64,000 bases of DNA from Candidatus Wallbacteria bacterium (GCA_028687545.1 JAQTZZ010000010.1:1-64000); one strand, 5' to 3'; numbered from the stretch's first letter, positions 26,244-34,889 are shown. Notes: a model not told the origin generated them from the sequence alone. Program-made: numbers and translations.

Positions 26244-26855
26244 TCAATCTCTTTTCTTCTGGAATTCCGCCACCTGCAGCAAAGCTTCGCTGATCTGAAT
26301 CTGAGACATTTTTTGTTCAAGTGCTCGCAGGCACGGTAAAGCCCTCGCCACTCCATGTCCAGCTGCCAGCTGAAACCATTTATAGGCCTCGCAAAGTTTG
26401 TTTTCTCCGCTTCCACCACTCCCATACCCTTGAGCATAAAGTTTTCCCAGTTGATACATGGCTTCAGCACAGCCCTGCCCGGCTGACTGCCTGAACCAGA
26501 ATTCAGCCCCGATTCTGTCTTTTTTTACAGCCACCCCGGATGCAAGCACCAGCCCGACTGCCAGCTGAGCTTCTGCATTGCCCTGTCCGGCAGCCATGAA
26601 ATACCATTTGTAACCTTCTGCTTTATCCAGTCTGACTCCAGTCCCTGTCTCATACATCCATGCCAGCGCACACTGAGCATCTGCATGTCCCAGATTCGCA
26701 GCCTTGCGGTACCAGATCGCTGCTTCCTGAAAATCACCTTGTGCTCTGAAGCCGGATGCCTTCATCCAAAAGATTTCCGAAGTGGTTTTTGGGGATGCAA
26801 GGCCTTCCCCTGACAGTAAAATTATCAACCAAAAAAGAAGCTGGATTCTGTTCAT
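26244..26855 (-). CDS. Secreted Sel1-repeat protein (paralogue)
   Basis: The product has 203 residues and a short signal peptide (MNRIQLLFWLIILLSGEGLA). Sel1 repeats include AAIWYRKAANLGHADAQCA, MYETGTGVRLDKAEGYKWYF, VKKDRIGAEFWFRQSAGQG and LCEAYKWFQLAAGHG. The C-terminal QIQISEALLQVAEFQKK resembles the end of the neighbouring Sel1 protein (DQISEGKRLATEMKK), supporting duplication. The role is unknown; the sequence shows only a periplasmic protein-interaction solenoid. Confidence 0.9.
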   Translation of the reverse strand: MNRIQLLFWLIILLSGEGLASPKTTSEIFWMKASGFRAQGDFQEAAIWYRKAANLGHADAQCALAWMYETGTGVRLDKAEGYKWYFMAAGQGNAEAQLAVGLVLASGVAVKKDRIGAEFWFRQSAGQGCAEAMYQLGKLYAQGYGSGGSGENKLCEAYKWFQLAAGHGVARALPCLRALEQKMSQIQISEALLQVAEFQKKRD

Positions 26856-26923
26856 GCTGAATTGTAGATTTTACCGCAAACCGGCGAACAAGTAAAAAAA
26901 ATGGGAGATGTAATAAAATCGGG

Positions 26924-27754
26924 TCAGTTTACTATGTTAAACAACAGCGAATAAAGATCATCTGACTTTTGGACTGACTCCAGATTTGACTTGGCTACAT
27001 CCAGCAGGTCTTTGGCTTTCGGGTGTTTGAAACGCTCCAGAGCATAAATAGCGCTTGCGATCTGATTGACTTTCCCGGAACAAACCATTTTTTCAAGTGT
27101 CTTCAGAGCTTTTTCCAGCCCGCTTTCCGAAAGTGCCCTCGCTGCATTCGACTTGACCCTGGCATCATTGTCCTGCAGAAGGCGAACAATCTCATTAAAA
27201 TGCTCTTCTGTCTTGATCGCTCCAAGAGCGTCGACAGCATTGGCCCTGACACGGTAATCGCTGTGCCTGAGAAAAGGGATCAGAACTTTTCCGTCTTCCT
27301 GATCGCCTGTTTTTCCAATTAAACTGATCAGACTTGCAATCACAAAAACGTCTTTTTCCTTTTGCAATCGCAAGTGCAGGGTTTCTTTAGAGATCCTGGT
27401 TTTGCCTTCCATAGCCGCGGATAAATACTCAATTTTCTCTTCAGGGCTGCTTTTTTCCAGAATTTCACAAGATGGTTCAGTGTTTTCCTTTAGGATCTTT
27501 TCATGTGTTTTATTAATTGAGGCGGGTCTATGTTCCACTTTTGTGTCTGAAATACCAGGTTGTCCGACAAAAATATCGTAATACTTTCTGGCTACAGCTC
27601 TGATTTCAGGGTCACTGTCTTTTGTGAATCTATCTTTCAGAAGCTGCAGCCAGACATTGTCAGATACCATCTTGAACTGAATCAAGGTCCGCAAAGCGGA
27701 TTTGCGGATGTGTAGAATATCGCTTTGAAGATCATTGATCATTTTTTTTATCAT
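26924..27754 (-). CDS. HEAT-repeat protein
   Basis: From the ATG at 27754 the product has 276 residues (an upstream in-frame start at 27787 is possible). There is no signal peptide, so it is cytoplasmic. HEAT/PBS-lyase-type repeats are seen at both ends: DILHIRKSALRTLIQF, IRAVARKYYDIF, and more clearly LRHSDYRVRANAVDALGAI, LQDNDARVKSNAARALSES and IASAIYALERF. A Lys/Glu-rich linker separates the two blocks. Proteins of this kind bind other proteins; nothing in the sequence identifies the partner. Confidence 0.85.
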   Translation of the reverse strand: MIKKMINDLQSDILHIRKSALRTLIQFKMVSDNVWLQLLKDRFTKDSDPEIRAVARKYYDIFVGQPGISDTKVEHRPASINKTHEKILKENTEPSCEILEKSSPEEKIEYLSAAMEGKTRISKETLHLRLQKEKDVFVIASLISLIGKTGDQEDGKVLIPFLRHSDYRVRANAVDALGAIKTEEHFNEIVRLLQDNDARVKSNAARALSESGLEKALKTLEKMVCSGKVNQIASAIYALERFKHPKAKDLLDVAKSNLESVQKSDDLYSLLFNIVN

Positions 27755-27841
27755 AAGCCAAGCTCTGACTAAAATTGTAATTGTCAAATTTTAACTGATC
27801 TGATTTCAGATTACCAGAAAAGATGAATTCCAGTTAAAGTG

Positions 27842-28057
27842 TCAGTCTGCCCACTCATGAGACATTCTCGGGCTTTCAGGGCAATGCTGCTGCACAATTC
27901 CGGCATTTGCTGACTTAAGATTACAGTGTACGCATTTGTATTGCGCTCTGGCGGCAATCATTTTATGATTACCCTTGTTATTTTTCGGGCATTGTACATG
28001 TTCGTAATTTTGTTCGGTAGTTTGGGTTCCACAATACTTACAGACATAATTCGCCAC
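27842..28057 (-). CDS. Small two-zinc-ribbon-like protein
   Basis: The 71-residue protein starts at GTG 28057, with GGAGGA three bases before. Two similar halves carry CKYCG...VQCPKNNKGNH and CVHCNLK...QHCPESPRMSH, i.e. CxxC-x(n)-C-x(6-7)-H, so each could bind one zinc ion. It has no signal peptide. A 26-bp perfect-arm dyad lies 47 bases upstream. The function is unknown; nucleic-acid or protein binding is possible. Confidence 0.75.
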   Translation of the reverse strand: MANYVCKYCGTQTTEQNYEHVQCPKNNKGNHKMIAARAQYKCVHCNLKSANAGIVQQHCPESPRMSHEWAD

Positions 28058-28103
28058 GCTTCCTCCATTTTTATCTTATTAAAGGCCGGTCGTTACTGAG
28101 ATT

Positions 28104-28129
28104 ATTTGTTATTAAATATAATAACAAAT
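28104..28129. promoter_or_regulatory. AT-rich perfect inverted repeat upstream of the zinc-ribbon gene
   Basis: ATTTGTTATT-AAATAT-AATAACAAAT has two perfect 10-base arms. It lies 47 bases upstream of the GTG at 28057 and 108 bases past the 3' end of ssrA. It could be an operator for the small gene; the lack of GC and of a T-run argues against a terminator. Confidence 0.4.
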
Positions 28130-28236
28130 TATAATTAATTTATCAACTCGAACTCAGTTCGTGGCTAACTTAAAGCAGATATGCATTCCAATGACCCGGT
28201 TGTGGAAAACTTCTTGCGGAACTTTTCAAGCGAAGG

Positions 28237-28594
28237 TGGTGGAGGCGGCGGGAGTTGAACCCGCGTCCAACGATATCAAGCTACGACCTTCTACATGCTT
28301 GTCTGGGATTTTTCTCTCCTCTTACCTCGGGCTTTCTGCTCCCAGCAGAGTCCGCCTCCGGCGCATCCGGTTTTTCTCGGCATTCATACCCGGATCTCTG
28401 ATGCCGCAGTCTGATTTGTTACACCCTGTCCAAAGCTACAGACGGAAGCCCTGGGAGGATGTCGCGGATATTAGGCCGCGAGTGCGTAGTTGTCGTTTGT
28501 TGCTGTTAGCTTTAAGTGGACTCATTTACGGTGCTGTCCATCACCGGCATGCTTATCGTAACCAAATGATCGCTGTCGAAACCGGTACGCCCCC
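28237..28594 (-). ncRNA. ssrA: Transfer-messenger RNA
   Basis: The minus strand begins GGGGGCG with the conserved GGTTTCGACAG close by, and ends with a T-arm (GGGTTCAACTCCC) and CGCCTCCACCA, which pairs with the 5' end (one G-U) and encodes the CCA. The tag frame lies at 28503-28471: GCA ACA AAC GAC AAC TAC GCA CTC GCG GCC TAA, giving ATNDNYALAA. It is a one-piece tmRNA of 358 bases. It rescues stalled ribosomes with SmpB. The 150-codon plus-strand frame over it is an artefact. Confidence 0.97.
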
Positions 28595-28743
28595 CCTTTT
28601 TTGCATGATGTAAAAAGCCAAACCCAACTTAATCAATGGTAACGCATAGGTATCTAACGAATCAAGCTTGATATAGTATAAAAGATTTTATAAAAATTCT
28701 GTTTACTCCGATTTTTATAATCATTTTCAATGTATCTACCCAT

Positions 28744-28784
28744 GTGAGGGGTCGAGAGGGTAGCTCCAAACTTTGGGAAAAGAC
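28744..28784 (+). repeat. 41-bp dispersed repeat, copy 1 (GAGAGGG..GCTCCAAAC)
   Basis: This stretch shares about 80% identity with 36611-36650, including GAGAGGG, GCTCCAAAC, TGGG and AAAGAC in register. It lies upstream of ssrA and downstream of the NlpC-like gene. The remaining bases 28595-28811 hold an AT-rich inverted repeat (GATTTTATAAAAAT...) and no gene. Confidence 0.55.
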
Positions 28785-28811
28785 AGCTCAAAATAGCTGC
28801 TTCATAATTAA

Positions 28812-29645
28812 CTACTGTCTACTTCCCGGCACTCTGTAAGCAGCAACCACTTCCTGCCCGTAACTGCCTAGAATCGGCCGCTTCACCACTTTTTTAAGCG
28901 TGGGTGAATTATCAACTGTCCACCATTCTCCGAAAAGGTCCTTTCCTACCACTATGCCTGCATGGCTGAACTCTCTCCCAACCCCGCGGAAGAACACGTC
29001 CCCAGGCTCATACTCCGGCAGCCCTACTCTGTTCCAGCCCTGCCTTGACTCCAGATAATCCCGCAGAGCCCCGCAGTCAGTAATGACTTCCTGGGAATGC
29101 CCGGATTTTTTCAGGATCACGGATACGACCGCAGCGCTGGCAGCTTTTCCGAAACCAGTTATCCCGGTATGAACAAGGACTCCATATACATGGGAATTAT
29201 CCCCGACTGCTCCCAGGGCATTTCCAATGATCGCATCCACGCTCCTGTAATCAGCTGAATTGTTCTGTTTCCAGGCATTTTCAAGCAGAATCCCGTCAAT
29301 CATCTGGTCAGATAAGGTATACAGGCGCAACAGGTAACGCGGCTGGTCACGCTGCACCTGCCTGACTGCCCCTAGAACTCTGCCCAGGCATCGATAGAAA
29401 CGCTCCCGGACCGGATTCAAGGCAGCCGTTTTTTTGGTATTCATCAGGATCAGGTAATCTACAAGCGCCCGCAACTCGAACAACTCATCAACTGAACGAT
29501 CCTGATTCAAGCTTTCAGGAGCGGACAGGCAGCTTTTCAGTTCCAAAAGGCGGCTGCTGATCTGCGCGCCTGTGATTGGTATTTCCTTTGATAAAACCGC
29601 TCCGGAAAAAAGGATTACTAATAACACAGTGATGAACTTTTTCAT
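28812..29645 (-). CDS. Secreted NlpC/P60-like cysteine hydrolase (divergent)
   Basis: From the ATG at 29645 (GGGGGAGG upstream) the protein has 277 residues with a signal peptide (MKKFITVLLVILFSGAVLS). Residues about 25-125 are helical. The C-terminal half has the NlpC/P60-CHAP order: Cys in VITDCGALRDYL, then EPGDVFFRGVG, and His in FSHAGIVVG followed by WWTVDNSP. Such enzymes cut peptidoglycan peptides or amides. It is the last gene of the prepilin operon, so local wall opening for pilus assembly is possible (inference). The Cys assignment is tentative. Confidence 0.7.
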   Translation of the reverse strand: MKKFITVLLVILFSGAVLSKEIPITGAQISSRLLELKSCLSAPESLNQDRSVDELFELRALVDYLILMNTKKTAALNPVRERFYRCLGRVLGAVRQVQRDQPRYLLRLYTLSDQMIDGILLENAWKQNNSADYRSVDAIIGNALGAVGDNSHVYGVLVHTGITGFGKAASAAVVSVILKKSGHSQEVITDCGALRDYLESRQGWNRVGLPEYEPGDVFFRGVGREFSHAGIVVGKDLFGEWWTVDNSPTLKKVVKRPILGSYGQEVVAAYRVPGSRQ

Positions 29646-29671
29646 GCCTCCCCCAGAATCTCTGATTTCGC

Positions 29672-30091
29672 TCATTCCTGAATATACGTCAGTTCCCATT
29701 TTTCATATCTGACCCTGTTTTCAGTCCAGGTTTTGAATAAAGCCTCTGCTTTAAGAGTCAGAGCCTTCTCGCCCAGCACACCCCTGGATATGATCAGCAC
29801 CTGATTTGCGCCGCTGTCATTGAATTCCACAGCATACCGGCCTGTGGAGAACGCTTCGCCCAGCGCGCTCCCGCCGGCCGGCAGATAGAAACGTTTTGCA
29901 TATGAGTGTTCCTTGAGCAGATGAAAGGCATGCTCCACACCGGCTTCTGCAATATAAAAAAGCTGCAGATGCTGGGTGTAATTATAACGCTCCATCCGGC
30001 GGGATCTCGATGAAAAAAGCAATGTCGATCCAAGCATGAAAATCGCCATCAGGAAAAAAAGAGCCAGCAGCATGGCAGTCCCTTTCTTCAT
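29672..30091 (-). CDS. PilX-like minor pilin/pseudopilin component
   Basis: The 139-residue protein begins MKKGTAMLLALFFLMAIFML, as in the PilX N-terminal domain (short basic leader, Gly, then hydrophobic helix with ALL.AL). It continues with YIAEAGVEHAFHLLK, the classic AEAG motif of this group, then a small beta C-terminal part. It overlaps the upstream prepilin gene by 4 bases (ATGA). It belongs to a minor-pilin set of a type IV pilus or type II secretion system. The assembly ATPase and peptidase are not in the window. Confidence 0.85.
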   Translation of the reverse strand: MKKGTAMLLALFFLMAIFMLGSTLLFSSRSRRMERYNYTQHLQLFYIAEAGVEHAFHLLKEHSYAKRFYLPAGGSALGEAFSTGRYAVEFNDSGANQVLIISRGVLGEKALTLKAEALFKTWTENRVRYEKWELTYIQE

Positions 30092-30555
30092 TTCACCATC
30101 CTCAAAAAAACTCCGCTTTTCGCGAAAATATCCTTCTCAGGGCCTGATTCCAGACAGAATTCCAGTAGATTTTTCCCCTGATATGAAAAAAGCTTCAGAT
30201 GCATGGACTGGATGTTTTTTCCCAGTACTTCCTCCCTGCCTGCACGGGATTTGATCAGCTCGTGCTTTGAATTGACGAAATAGTGGACAGCACCCAGGGC
30301 CGGGAGATCAACAATCATGCCTGATTCGCCGATTTCCCCAATCCCGTATACAGTTTTCAGGTCTTCATTCAACCTGGACATGGCTTTTCTGAGTTCATAT
30401 ATCTGCAGATCTTCGCCTGTGGATTTCCTGCCTGTGCTCTGAGAAAATGAATACCAGCTCATGCTGGTCACCATCACTCCCAGCAAGGTGACGACAAGCA
30501 TCATCTCTACGAGTGTGTAACCGGAAATAAATTTCCTGCTAAAAATCGATTGCAT
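30088..30555 (-). CDS. Prepilin, PilW/PulJ-like
   Basis: From the ATG at 30555 the product has 155 residues; a start at 30582 would give a longer leader. The class III prepilin site is clear: KFISG/YTLVEMMLVVTLLGVM, with Glu+5 present. The C-terminal part is predicted beta (VHYFVNSKHELIK, MHLKLFSYQGKNLLEF). It overlaps the upstream prepilin gene by 17 bases and the PilX-like gene by 4. It is a minor pilin likely to prime or cap the fibre. Confidence 0.85.
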   Translation of the reverse strand: MQSIFSRKFISGYTLVEMMLVVTLLGVMVTSMSWYSFSQSTGRKSTGEDLQIYELRKAMSRLNEDLKTVYGIGEIGESGMIVDLPALGAVHYFVNSKHELIKSRAGREEVLGKNIQSMHLKLFSYQGKNLLEFCLESGPEKDIFAKSGVFLRMVK

Positions 30556-30955
30556 CGAAGATAGTTCTTTTTCCATTCTCATAAAAGGTTTTCAGAGTTT
30601 CGCGGCTGGAAAACATCGCTTCCAGTGCCAGGCTGTGGTCCCTGCCGCCCTCCCTGAAGCTTACAGAAACGATTATTCTGGAGCGATCCTTTTCGATCGG
30701 CTGTTCGTCGATCCTGCAGTAAAAATCAATCAGGTCCGGATCTGAATACATTGTCAGATAATTGAATTTCGGGTCCAGAGCCTGATGATATTTCAGTTTT
30801 TCCATTACTTCCTGGGCCAGGAACATGGCTTTCAGGTATCTGCGCTCCACCAGCAGGTTCCGCCTGCTGGTCGTGAAAAGGGGCAGGAAAGAGCCCACAG
30901 ATAAAGCTATGATTACTAATGTGACCATTATTTCGACCAGAGTGAATCCCTTCAT
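30539..30955 (-). CDS. Prepilin, PilV/GspI-like
   Basis: The product has 138 residues. The leader is very short: MKG/FTLVEIMVTLVIIALSVG, a perfect prepilin peptidase site with Glu+5. LEARRYLKAMFLAQEVMEKL-like sequence follows (LVERRYLKAMFLAQEVMEKL), typical of PilV/GspI. It is the first gene of the four-gene minus-strand unit 30955-28812. Type IV pilin or pseudopilin function is well supported; the exact system is not. Confidence 0.88.
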   Translation of the reverse strand: MKGFTLVEIMVTLVIIALSVGSFLPLFTTSRRNLLVERRYLKAMFLAQEVMEKLKYHQALDPKFNYLTMYSDPDLIDFYCRIDEQPIEKDRSRIIVSVSFREGGRDHSLALEAMFSSRETLKTFYENGKRTIFDAIDF

Positions 30956-30981
30956 TCAGTCATTATAAATCAAAACCTGAT

Positions 30982-31010
30982 TTGGTGAAAACGTCAATCA
31001 GAGGTATAAT
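30982..31010 (+). promoter_or_regulatory. Candidate sigma-70-type promoter for the S41 protease gene
   Basis: TTGGTG at 30982-30987 and a perfect TATAAT at 31005-31010 are separated by 17 bases. The ATG at 31056 is 45 bases downstream. The -35 is weak. Confidence 0.45.
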
Positions 31011-31055
31011 TATATTGGAGAGGGGAGAACGCATGGAGAAAGGAGTAATTAATTC

Positions 31056-32654
31056 ATGTTCAAATTATTTTCATTTTTTCTGATAATCCTCACTACCTTG
31101 ATTTCCGCGGAAGTGCCGCAGCTCACAAAAATGCAGAAATCAATGGATTTCAACAACCTTGTCACTCTGATCAACACCAACTACGGCATGCTTGCTTTCA
31201 AGAAGGCCAATATCATCCAGACTGATTACAAGGAGTGGGTGAAATCATATTATTTCAAAGTGAACGCTACCAAGAGTGATGCGGAATACTACAATACAGT
31301 CAGGGAATTCATCTCTTATTACAAGGACGCTCATTTTTCAATCGATTCGCTTTTCAATAAAACCGTTTATTTTCTGCAGCCTGACTTCCAATACATCCAG
31401 GGGAAAGTGCTGCTGAGCAAGAAAAACAACAGCCCTGCGACTTTCACCGCTGCCATTGGAGACGAATTACTGGAGTTTGACGGAATTCCAATCAATGATT
31501 ACCTGACCAGCCTCAGCCATCAGAGTTCCTGCGGCGGAACAGCTGTTGCGATCAAGGGAGCAGTGGCACCGTATCTCACTTTTAGACTCCAGGGTGCCCT
31601 TCCACCACAAACAGAGACTTCCAAACTCAAAATCAAGAGTTTTTCAGACGGAACTGAAAAAACCTATGAATTGAAATGGGAAGCTACTATCTGGGATAAC
31701 ATCTACCGCAGACTTCCTGAACAGGCTGTCTGCTCCCTTGCAGACTGGCTGGAGTGGCGGCCTGACAGATTAATGGTCCCTGCAGCACTTTACCAGCACC
31801 TGAAGGAAGAAATCACCGGCGACCTCGCCAGCGCGCGTGCTCCAGCTCTGACCTATGAAATCATCACAGTACCGCTTGGCATTAAGAATTACAAGATCGG
31901 CCACATCTGGATCAGGCAATATGGAGGGTGGACATCAAGCCAGTTCTCAACCATGGTCCAGTCTCTCGCAGAATGCGACGGCCTGCTCATAGACCAGCGC
32001 AACAATCCCGGCGGTTCGGGCGGACTGATGTTTTCAGTTGTGATGAATTTGGCTGACAAGGATTTCCAGAACTCAGTCTTCTCAGTGCGCCTGAACAGAA
32101 AGTGGTTGAGTTCAATTCAGGACCAGTACGAAGGTTACCTTAACGATTCAACTGCTACCACAGAAGAAATCGCCACCATCAAAGGTTACTATGATACGAT
32201 GTTCAAGAATGTCGCGGACGGCAAAGCGTTCAGCGATTTCATGCCCCTGTTCTGGGTCCCGACGCTCCCAGCTGCCGGCCAGAGCTTCAAAAAACCGATA
32301 CTTTTCATGATAAACTCACAGTGTTACAGCTGCGGTGATATCACCCCCGCCATACTCCAGGACAACTGCAAAGGCCAGAGAATTAAAATCTATGGTGAAA
32401 CTACAGCCGGGGCCGGAGGAAATGTCAACAGTTACGGCCCGCTCATGCTCAGCGAACTTAACATTTCCCTGACCGAATCCATAATACGCAGGGCAGACGG
32501 AACTTTCATCGAAAATTCAGGGATCTCTCCTGACGTGAAGGATGAATATACCAGAGCCGACCTGGTCAGTTCTTCCCAAGGAACTGATTCCTATTCCACC
32601 AGGGCTCTCACCCAACTCATGCGAATGATCGTAGGCGGCAAAGAAAGCGAGTAA
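31056..32654 (+). CDS. S41 (tail-specific/CtpA-like) serine peptidase, secreted
   Basis: The product has 532 residues and a signal peptide (MFKLFSFFLIILTTLISA). After an N-terminal helical part, IGDELLEFDGIPINDYL recalls the PDZ segment. The S41 core contains IGHIWIRQYGGW, LLIDQRNNPGGSGG, PILFMINSQCYSCGD..ILQD (the Ser of SCGD aligns with the nucleophile of SASE) and YGETTAGAGG. It is probably a periplasmic or surface protease. GGAGTAA precedes the ATG. Confidence 0.88.
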   Translation: MFKLFSFFLIILTTLISAEVPQLTKMQKSMDFNNLVTLINTNYGMLAFKKANIIQTDYKEWVKSYYFKVNATKSDAEYYNTVREFISYYKDAHFSIDSLFNKTVYFLQPDFQYIQGKVLLSKKNNSPATFTAAIGDELLEFDGIPINDYLTSLSHQSSCGGTAVAIKGAVAPYLTFRLQGALPPQTETSKLKIKSFSDGTEKTYELKWEATIWDNIYRRLPEQAVCSLADWLEWRPDRLMVPAALYQHLKEEITGDLASARAPALTYEIITVPLGIKNYKIGHIWIRQYGGWTSSQFSTMVQSLAECDGLLIDQRNNPGGSGGLMFSVVMNLADKDFQNSVFSVRLNRKWLSSIQDQYEGYLNDSTATTEEIATIKGYYDTMFKNVADGKAFSDFMPLFWVPTLPAAGQSFKKPILFMINSQCYSCGDITPAILQDNCKGQRIKIYGETTAGAGGNVNSYGPLMLSELNISLTESIIRRADGTFIENSGISPDVKDEYTRADLVSSSQGTDSYSTRALTQLMRMIVGGKESE

Positions 32655-32660
32655 AATCCT

Positions 32661-33650
32661 TTACAGAAGAGCGAACCTTGCTTTCAATGCCATCATATTC
32701 TGCCAATCAGGATTGGAATAATAGATTTCCATCAGCTTCTTGCAGATTCTGGAGTAAACATCCGGCGAAAGTTCATTTTTCATGCTTCTGAACTGATCCA
32801 ATTCCTGGAAGGAATTATTGTCGATCCCCAGGGAGATCATTGTGACAGCTTCCTTAATCGATGTCCCGATGCTTCTGCCGGTATTTTTCCGGGCAGCTGC
32901 AAGTCTCTTCATCAGGCTGCGGAAATCCTCGCTCAGCCAGCATGCCAGGTTGCGCAGGAATCCGGTTGAGCTGATTTCCCAGAAATTACGGACAGGAGGT
33001 GAAAAAGACAGGAGCAGCATCCGCCTCCTGTACTGGTCCCTGGCTACCCCGATCGTCAGGAGATTTCCTTCACCAGGGTTATTCGCCTGCTGGGTAGACT
33101 GCACTTTGAAAATTGGCTCCTCGCTGTTGAATCCTGAGTATTTCATCGTATCCAGATTGCGGAAAGTGTCGATTGTGAAATTCTCCCTCATTCCCCAGGT
33201 AAGAGGATGACCCCAGGGAACAGTGACAGCCAGGCGCAGCAAATTGTTGCTCATATATTCGACATCAAAATGGCGGCGGAAAAAAAATCCCTGGTCTATG
33301 AATCCTGAATCCCTCATCAGGTTGTCCCCTTCGAGGAAAAGTGAACGCTGTTTCTGTGGATCTTCAGAGAGAAATTTATCCAGCAGGTTTTTTTCATTAG
33401 CATCAAGAGTCCTGAAGCTGTCTGCGCAGATCCACATGATGCCGTCAAAGGTCTTCAGATATCCAAGGTCTGGAAGCTTCCGGCCGTTCACAGTGTCAAA
33501 CACCTCGCAACTGATGGCTGCTGCGGCCAGGCCTCCCTTATAATAATCGACATACATCTGACTGGAGCCATCTTTTACAATCAGGAGCTTGGCAGCTGCG
33601 ACTGGACTGAAGGCCACCAAAATCAACAGAATGAAAATGAGATTTTTCAC
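32661..33650 (-). CDS. Secreted protein with GATase1-like N-terminal fold, unknown function
   Basis: The product has 329 residues, a GTG start with GGGGGAAAT upstream, and a signal peptide (MKNLIFILLILVAFSPVAAA). Residues 20-120 have the alternating beta/alpha layout of a class I glutamine-amidotransferase-like domain (AKLLIVKDGS, YLKTFDGIMWICAD, LFLEGDNLMRD), seen in secreted proteins next to proteases. A Cys nucleophile is not in the usual place. The C-terminal 90 residues are helical. It converges on the S41 gene with a 6-base gap. Confidence 0.6.
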   Translation of the reverse strand: MKNLIFILLILVAFSPVAAAKLLIVKDGSSQMYVDYYKGGLAAAAISCEVFDTVNGRKLPDLGYLKTFDGIMWICADSFRTLDANEKNLLDKFLSEDPQKQRSLFLEGDNLMRDSGFIDQGFFFRRHFDVEYMSNNLLRLAVTVPWGHPLTWGMRENFTIDTFRNLDTMKYSGFNSEEPIFKVQSTQQANNPGEGNLLTIGVARDQYRRRMLLLSFSPPVRNFWEISSTGFLRNLACWLSEDFRSLMKRLAAARKNTGRSIGTSIKEAVTMISLGIDNNSFQELDQFRSMKNELSPDVYSRICKKLMEIYYSNPDWQNMMALKARFALL

Positions 33651-33714
33651 ATTTCCCCCGCTTTTTGTTAAGTTAATTTGATTTTACCCGGAAATAATGA
33701 TGAGTCAAATGATT

Positions 33715-34767
33715 TTATCCTGGATTCTTGTCCCGGATTTTTTCCCATAAATAAAGTTGAAGTTTTCCGAACTCGCAGCAGAGGTCGAAAACCTTTTTCC
33801 AGACTTCTGCCAAATCAGCATTTTCAAAGCTTTCCACAGAATTCACTCTGATGTTTTCAAGTCTTTTGCTGATGGCTTCTGAAGCAGATTCCGGGTTATC
33901 TCCCATTCTGGCCAGCAATTCGCAGGTATACAGGTAAATCGGAACGCACCAGAGGGACAGGCTTAAATCCAGGTCGTCTCGTGTCCCTGAAAAAAGCAGG
34001 ACCTGCACGCCGAAACAATCGGCCTGGAAATCGTCGGCCTGTGAATTCACTGCGATTTCGGTATCCACTCCTGAAATTTCCTGTTTGCTGAATTTGCGCT
34101 TTTTCTGAAGCGCACGGCCATATTCCCGCGCCAGCATGAAGCTGGCCAAGGATTCTGAAAGCGATGCAGCCAGAGGTCGCTGGGCAGCAGTCAGTTCTAT
34201 TTTTTCAGGATTGAATTTTTCCGTACCCCGGATTGTCGAATTCAGGGCATGCAGAAAAGCTTCCTGATGGCTGTTTTCAGTGTAGATCTTCTTGAACGAA
34301 CTGTCTGGAGCCATCACAAACTCGATTCCATCAGTAGCCGCCTCATTCTGAGTCATGAGTCTGGAAAAGATCTTTGAGAGGAGAAATTCAAACATCAGCA
34401 TCTTTTCGTCGATCGCAATGATGAATTCACTTTCATTCGCTCTGATCAGTGCTGAACCATTTCCACCGACAGGCAAACCTCCTGATACGCATTTAGGAAC
34501 TTCAATTCCCATTTCGCTCAATGTCTTCCGAAGATCACGGCCTGTTTTTTCGATCAGGAAAAATGGCAGCAAGTTTCCGAACTTCGGGGGTGATTCCTGG
34601 ACAATCTTCTCCAGGTTGAAATAAAAATCATTGGCAGACAGGGGCAGTTCGGATTCTGCAATGTTATCGAAAATATTCTGAAAATAGGCCAGATAATATC
34701 TTCTGGTCGCTTTATCCCTGTCTCTGCTCTGCAATGAATCCAGAAAAAGTTCCGGGTCTTTCCTGAT
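33715..34767 (-). CDS. Probable inactivated metallopeptidase-like cytoplasmic protein
   Basis: The frame is open up to a TAG at 34792-34794. The only good ribosome site (GGAGGA, 34771-34776) precedes an ATC at 34767, while the first standard codon (TTG, 34734) has none; coding continues between them (KDPELFLDS), so a non-standard start is likely. No signal peptide. Around residue 200, ESLASFMLAREYGRALQ followed by SQADDFQADCFGVQVLL has the layout of HEYGH...EFEADxFG metallopeptidases, but both zinc His are Arg. It may be a pseudo-enzyme. No known family assignment is certain. Confidence 0.55.
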   Translation of the reverse strand: MRKDPELFLDSLQSRDRDKATRRYYLAYFQNIFDNIAESELPLSANDFYFNLEKIVQESPPKFGNLLPFFLIEKTGRDLRKTLSEMGIEVPKCVSGGLPVGGNGSALIRANESEFIIAIDEKMLMFEFLLSKIFSRLMTQNEAATDGIEFVMAPDSSFKKIYTENSHQEAFLHALNSTIRGTEKFNPEKIELTAAQRPLAASLSESLASFMLAREYGRALQKKRKFSKQEISGVDTEIAVNSQADDFQADCFGVQVLLFSGTRDDLDLSLSLWCVPIYLYTCELLARMGDNPESASEAISKRLENIRVNSVESFENADLAEVWKKVFDLCCEFGKLQLYLWEKIRDKNPG

Positions 34768-34836
34768 ATATCCTCCTGCAGTAATTCTATTCTATCTGAA
34801 ATGAAGATAAACTTACAAGATTGATAGTGAAGATGA

Positions 34837-34889
34837 GATGGGGACATGTCGTCCCACAATTCATACCCAAGCCACGACGTGTCCCCATC
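34837..34889. repeat. REP-like palindrome GATGGGGACAyGTCGT
   Basis: Arms 34837-34852 and 34874-34889 match 15 of 16. The GGGGACA(T/C)GTCGT arms resemble palindromes that accompany REP-type elements in many genomes. The surrounding 34800-35097 has no supported gene; an 82-codon minus-strand frame runs through the palindrome and lacks a ribosome site. Confidence 0.65.

Noticed and set aside
28161-28613. 150-codon plus-strand frame
   Set aside because: It lies over the ssrA gene on the other strand; its sequence is explained by the tmRNA.
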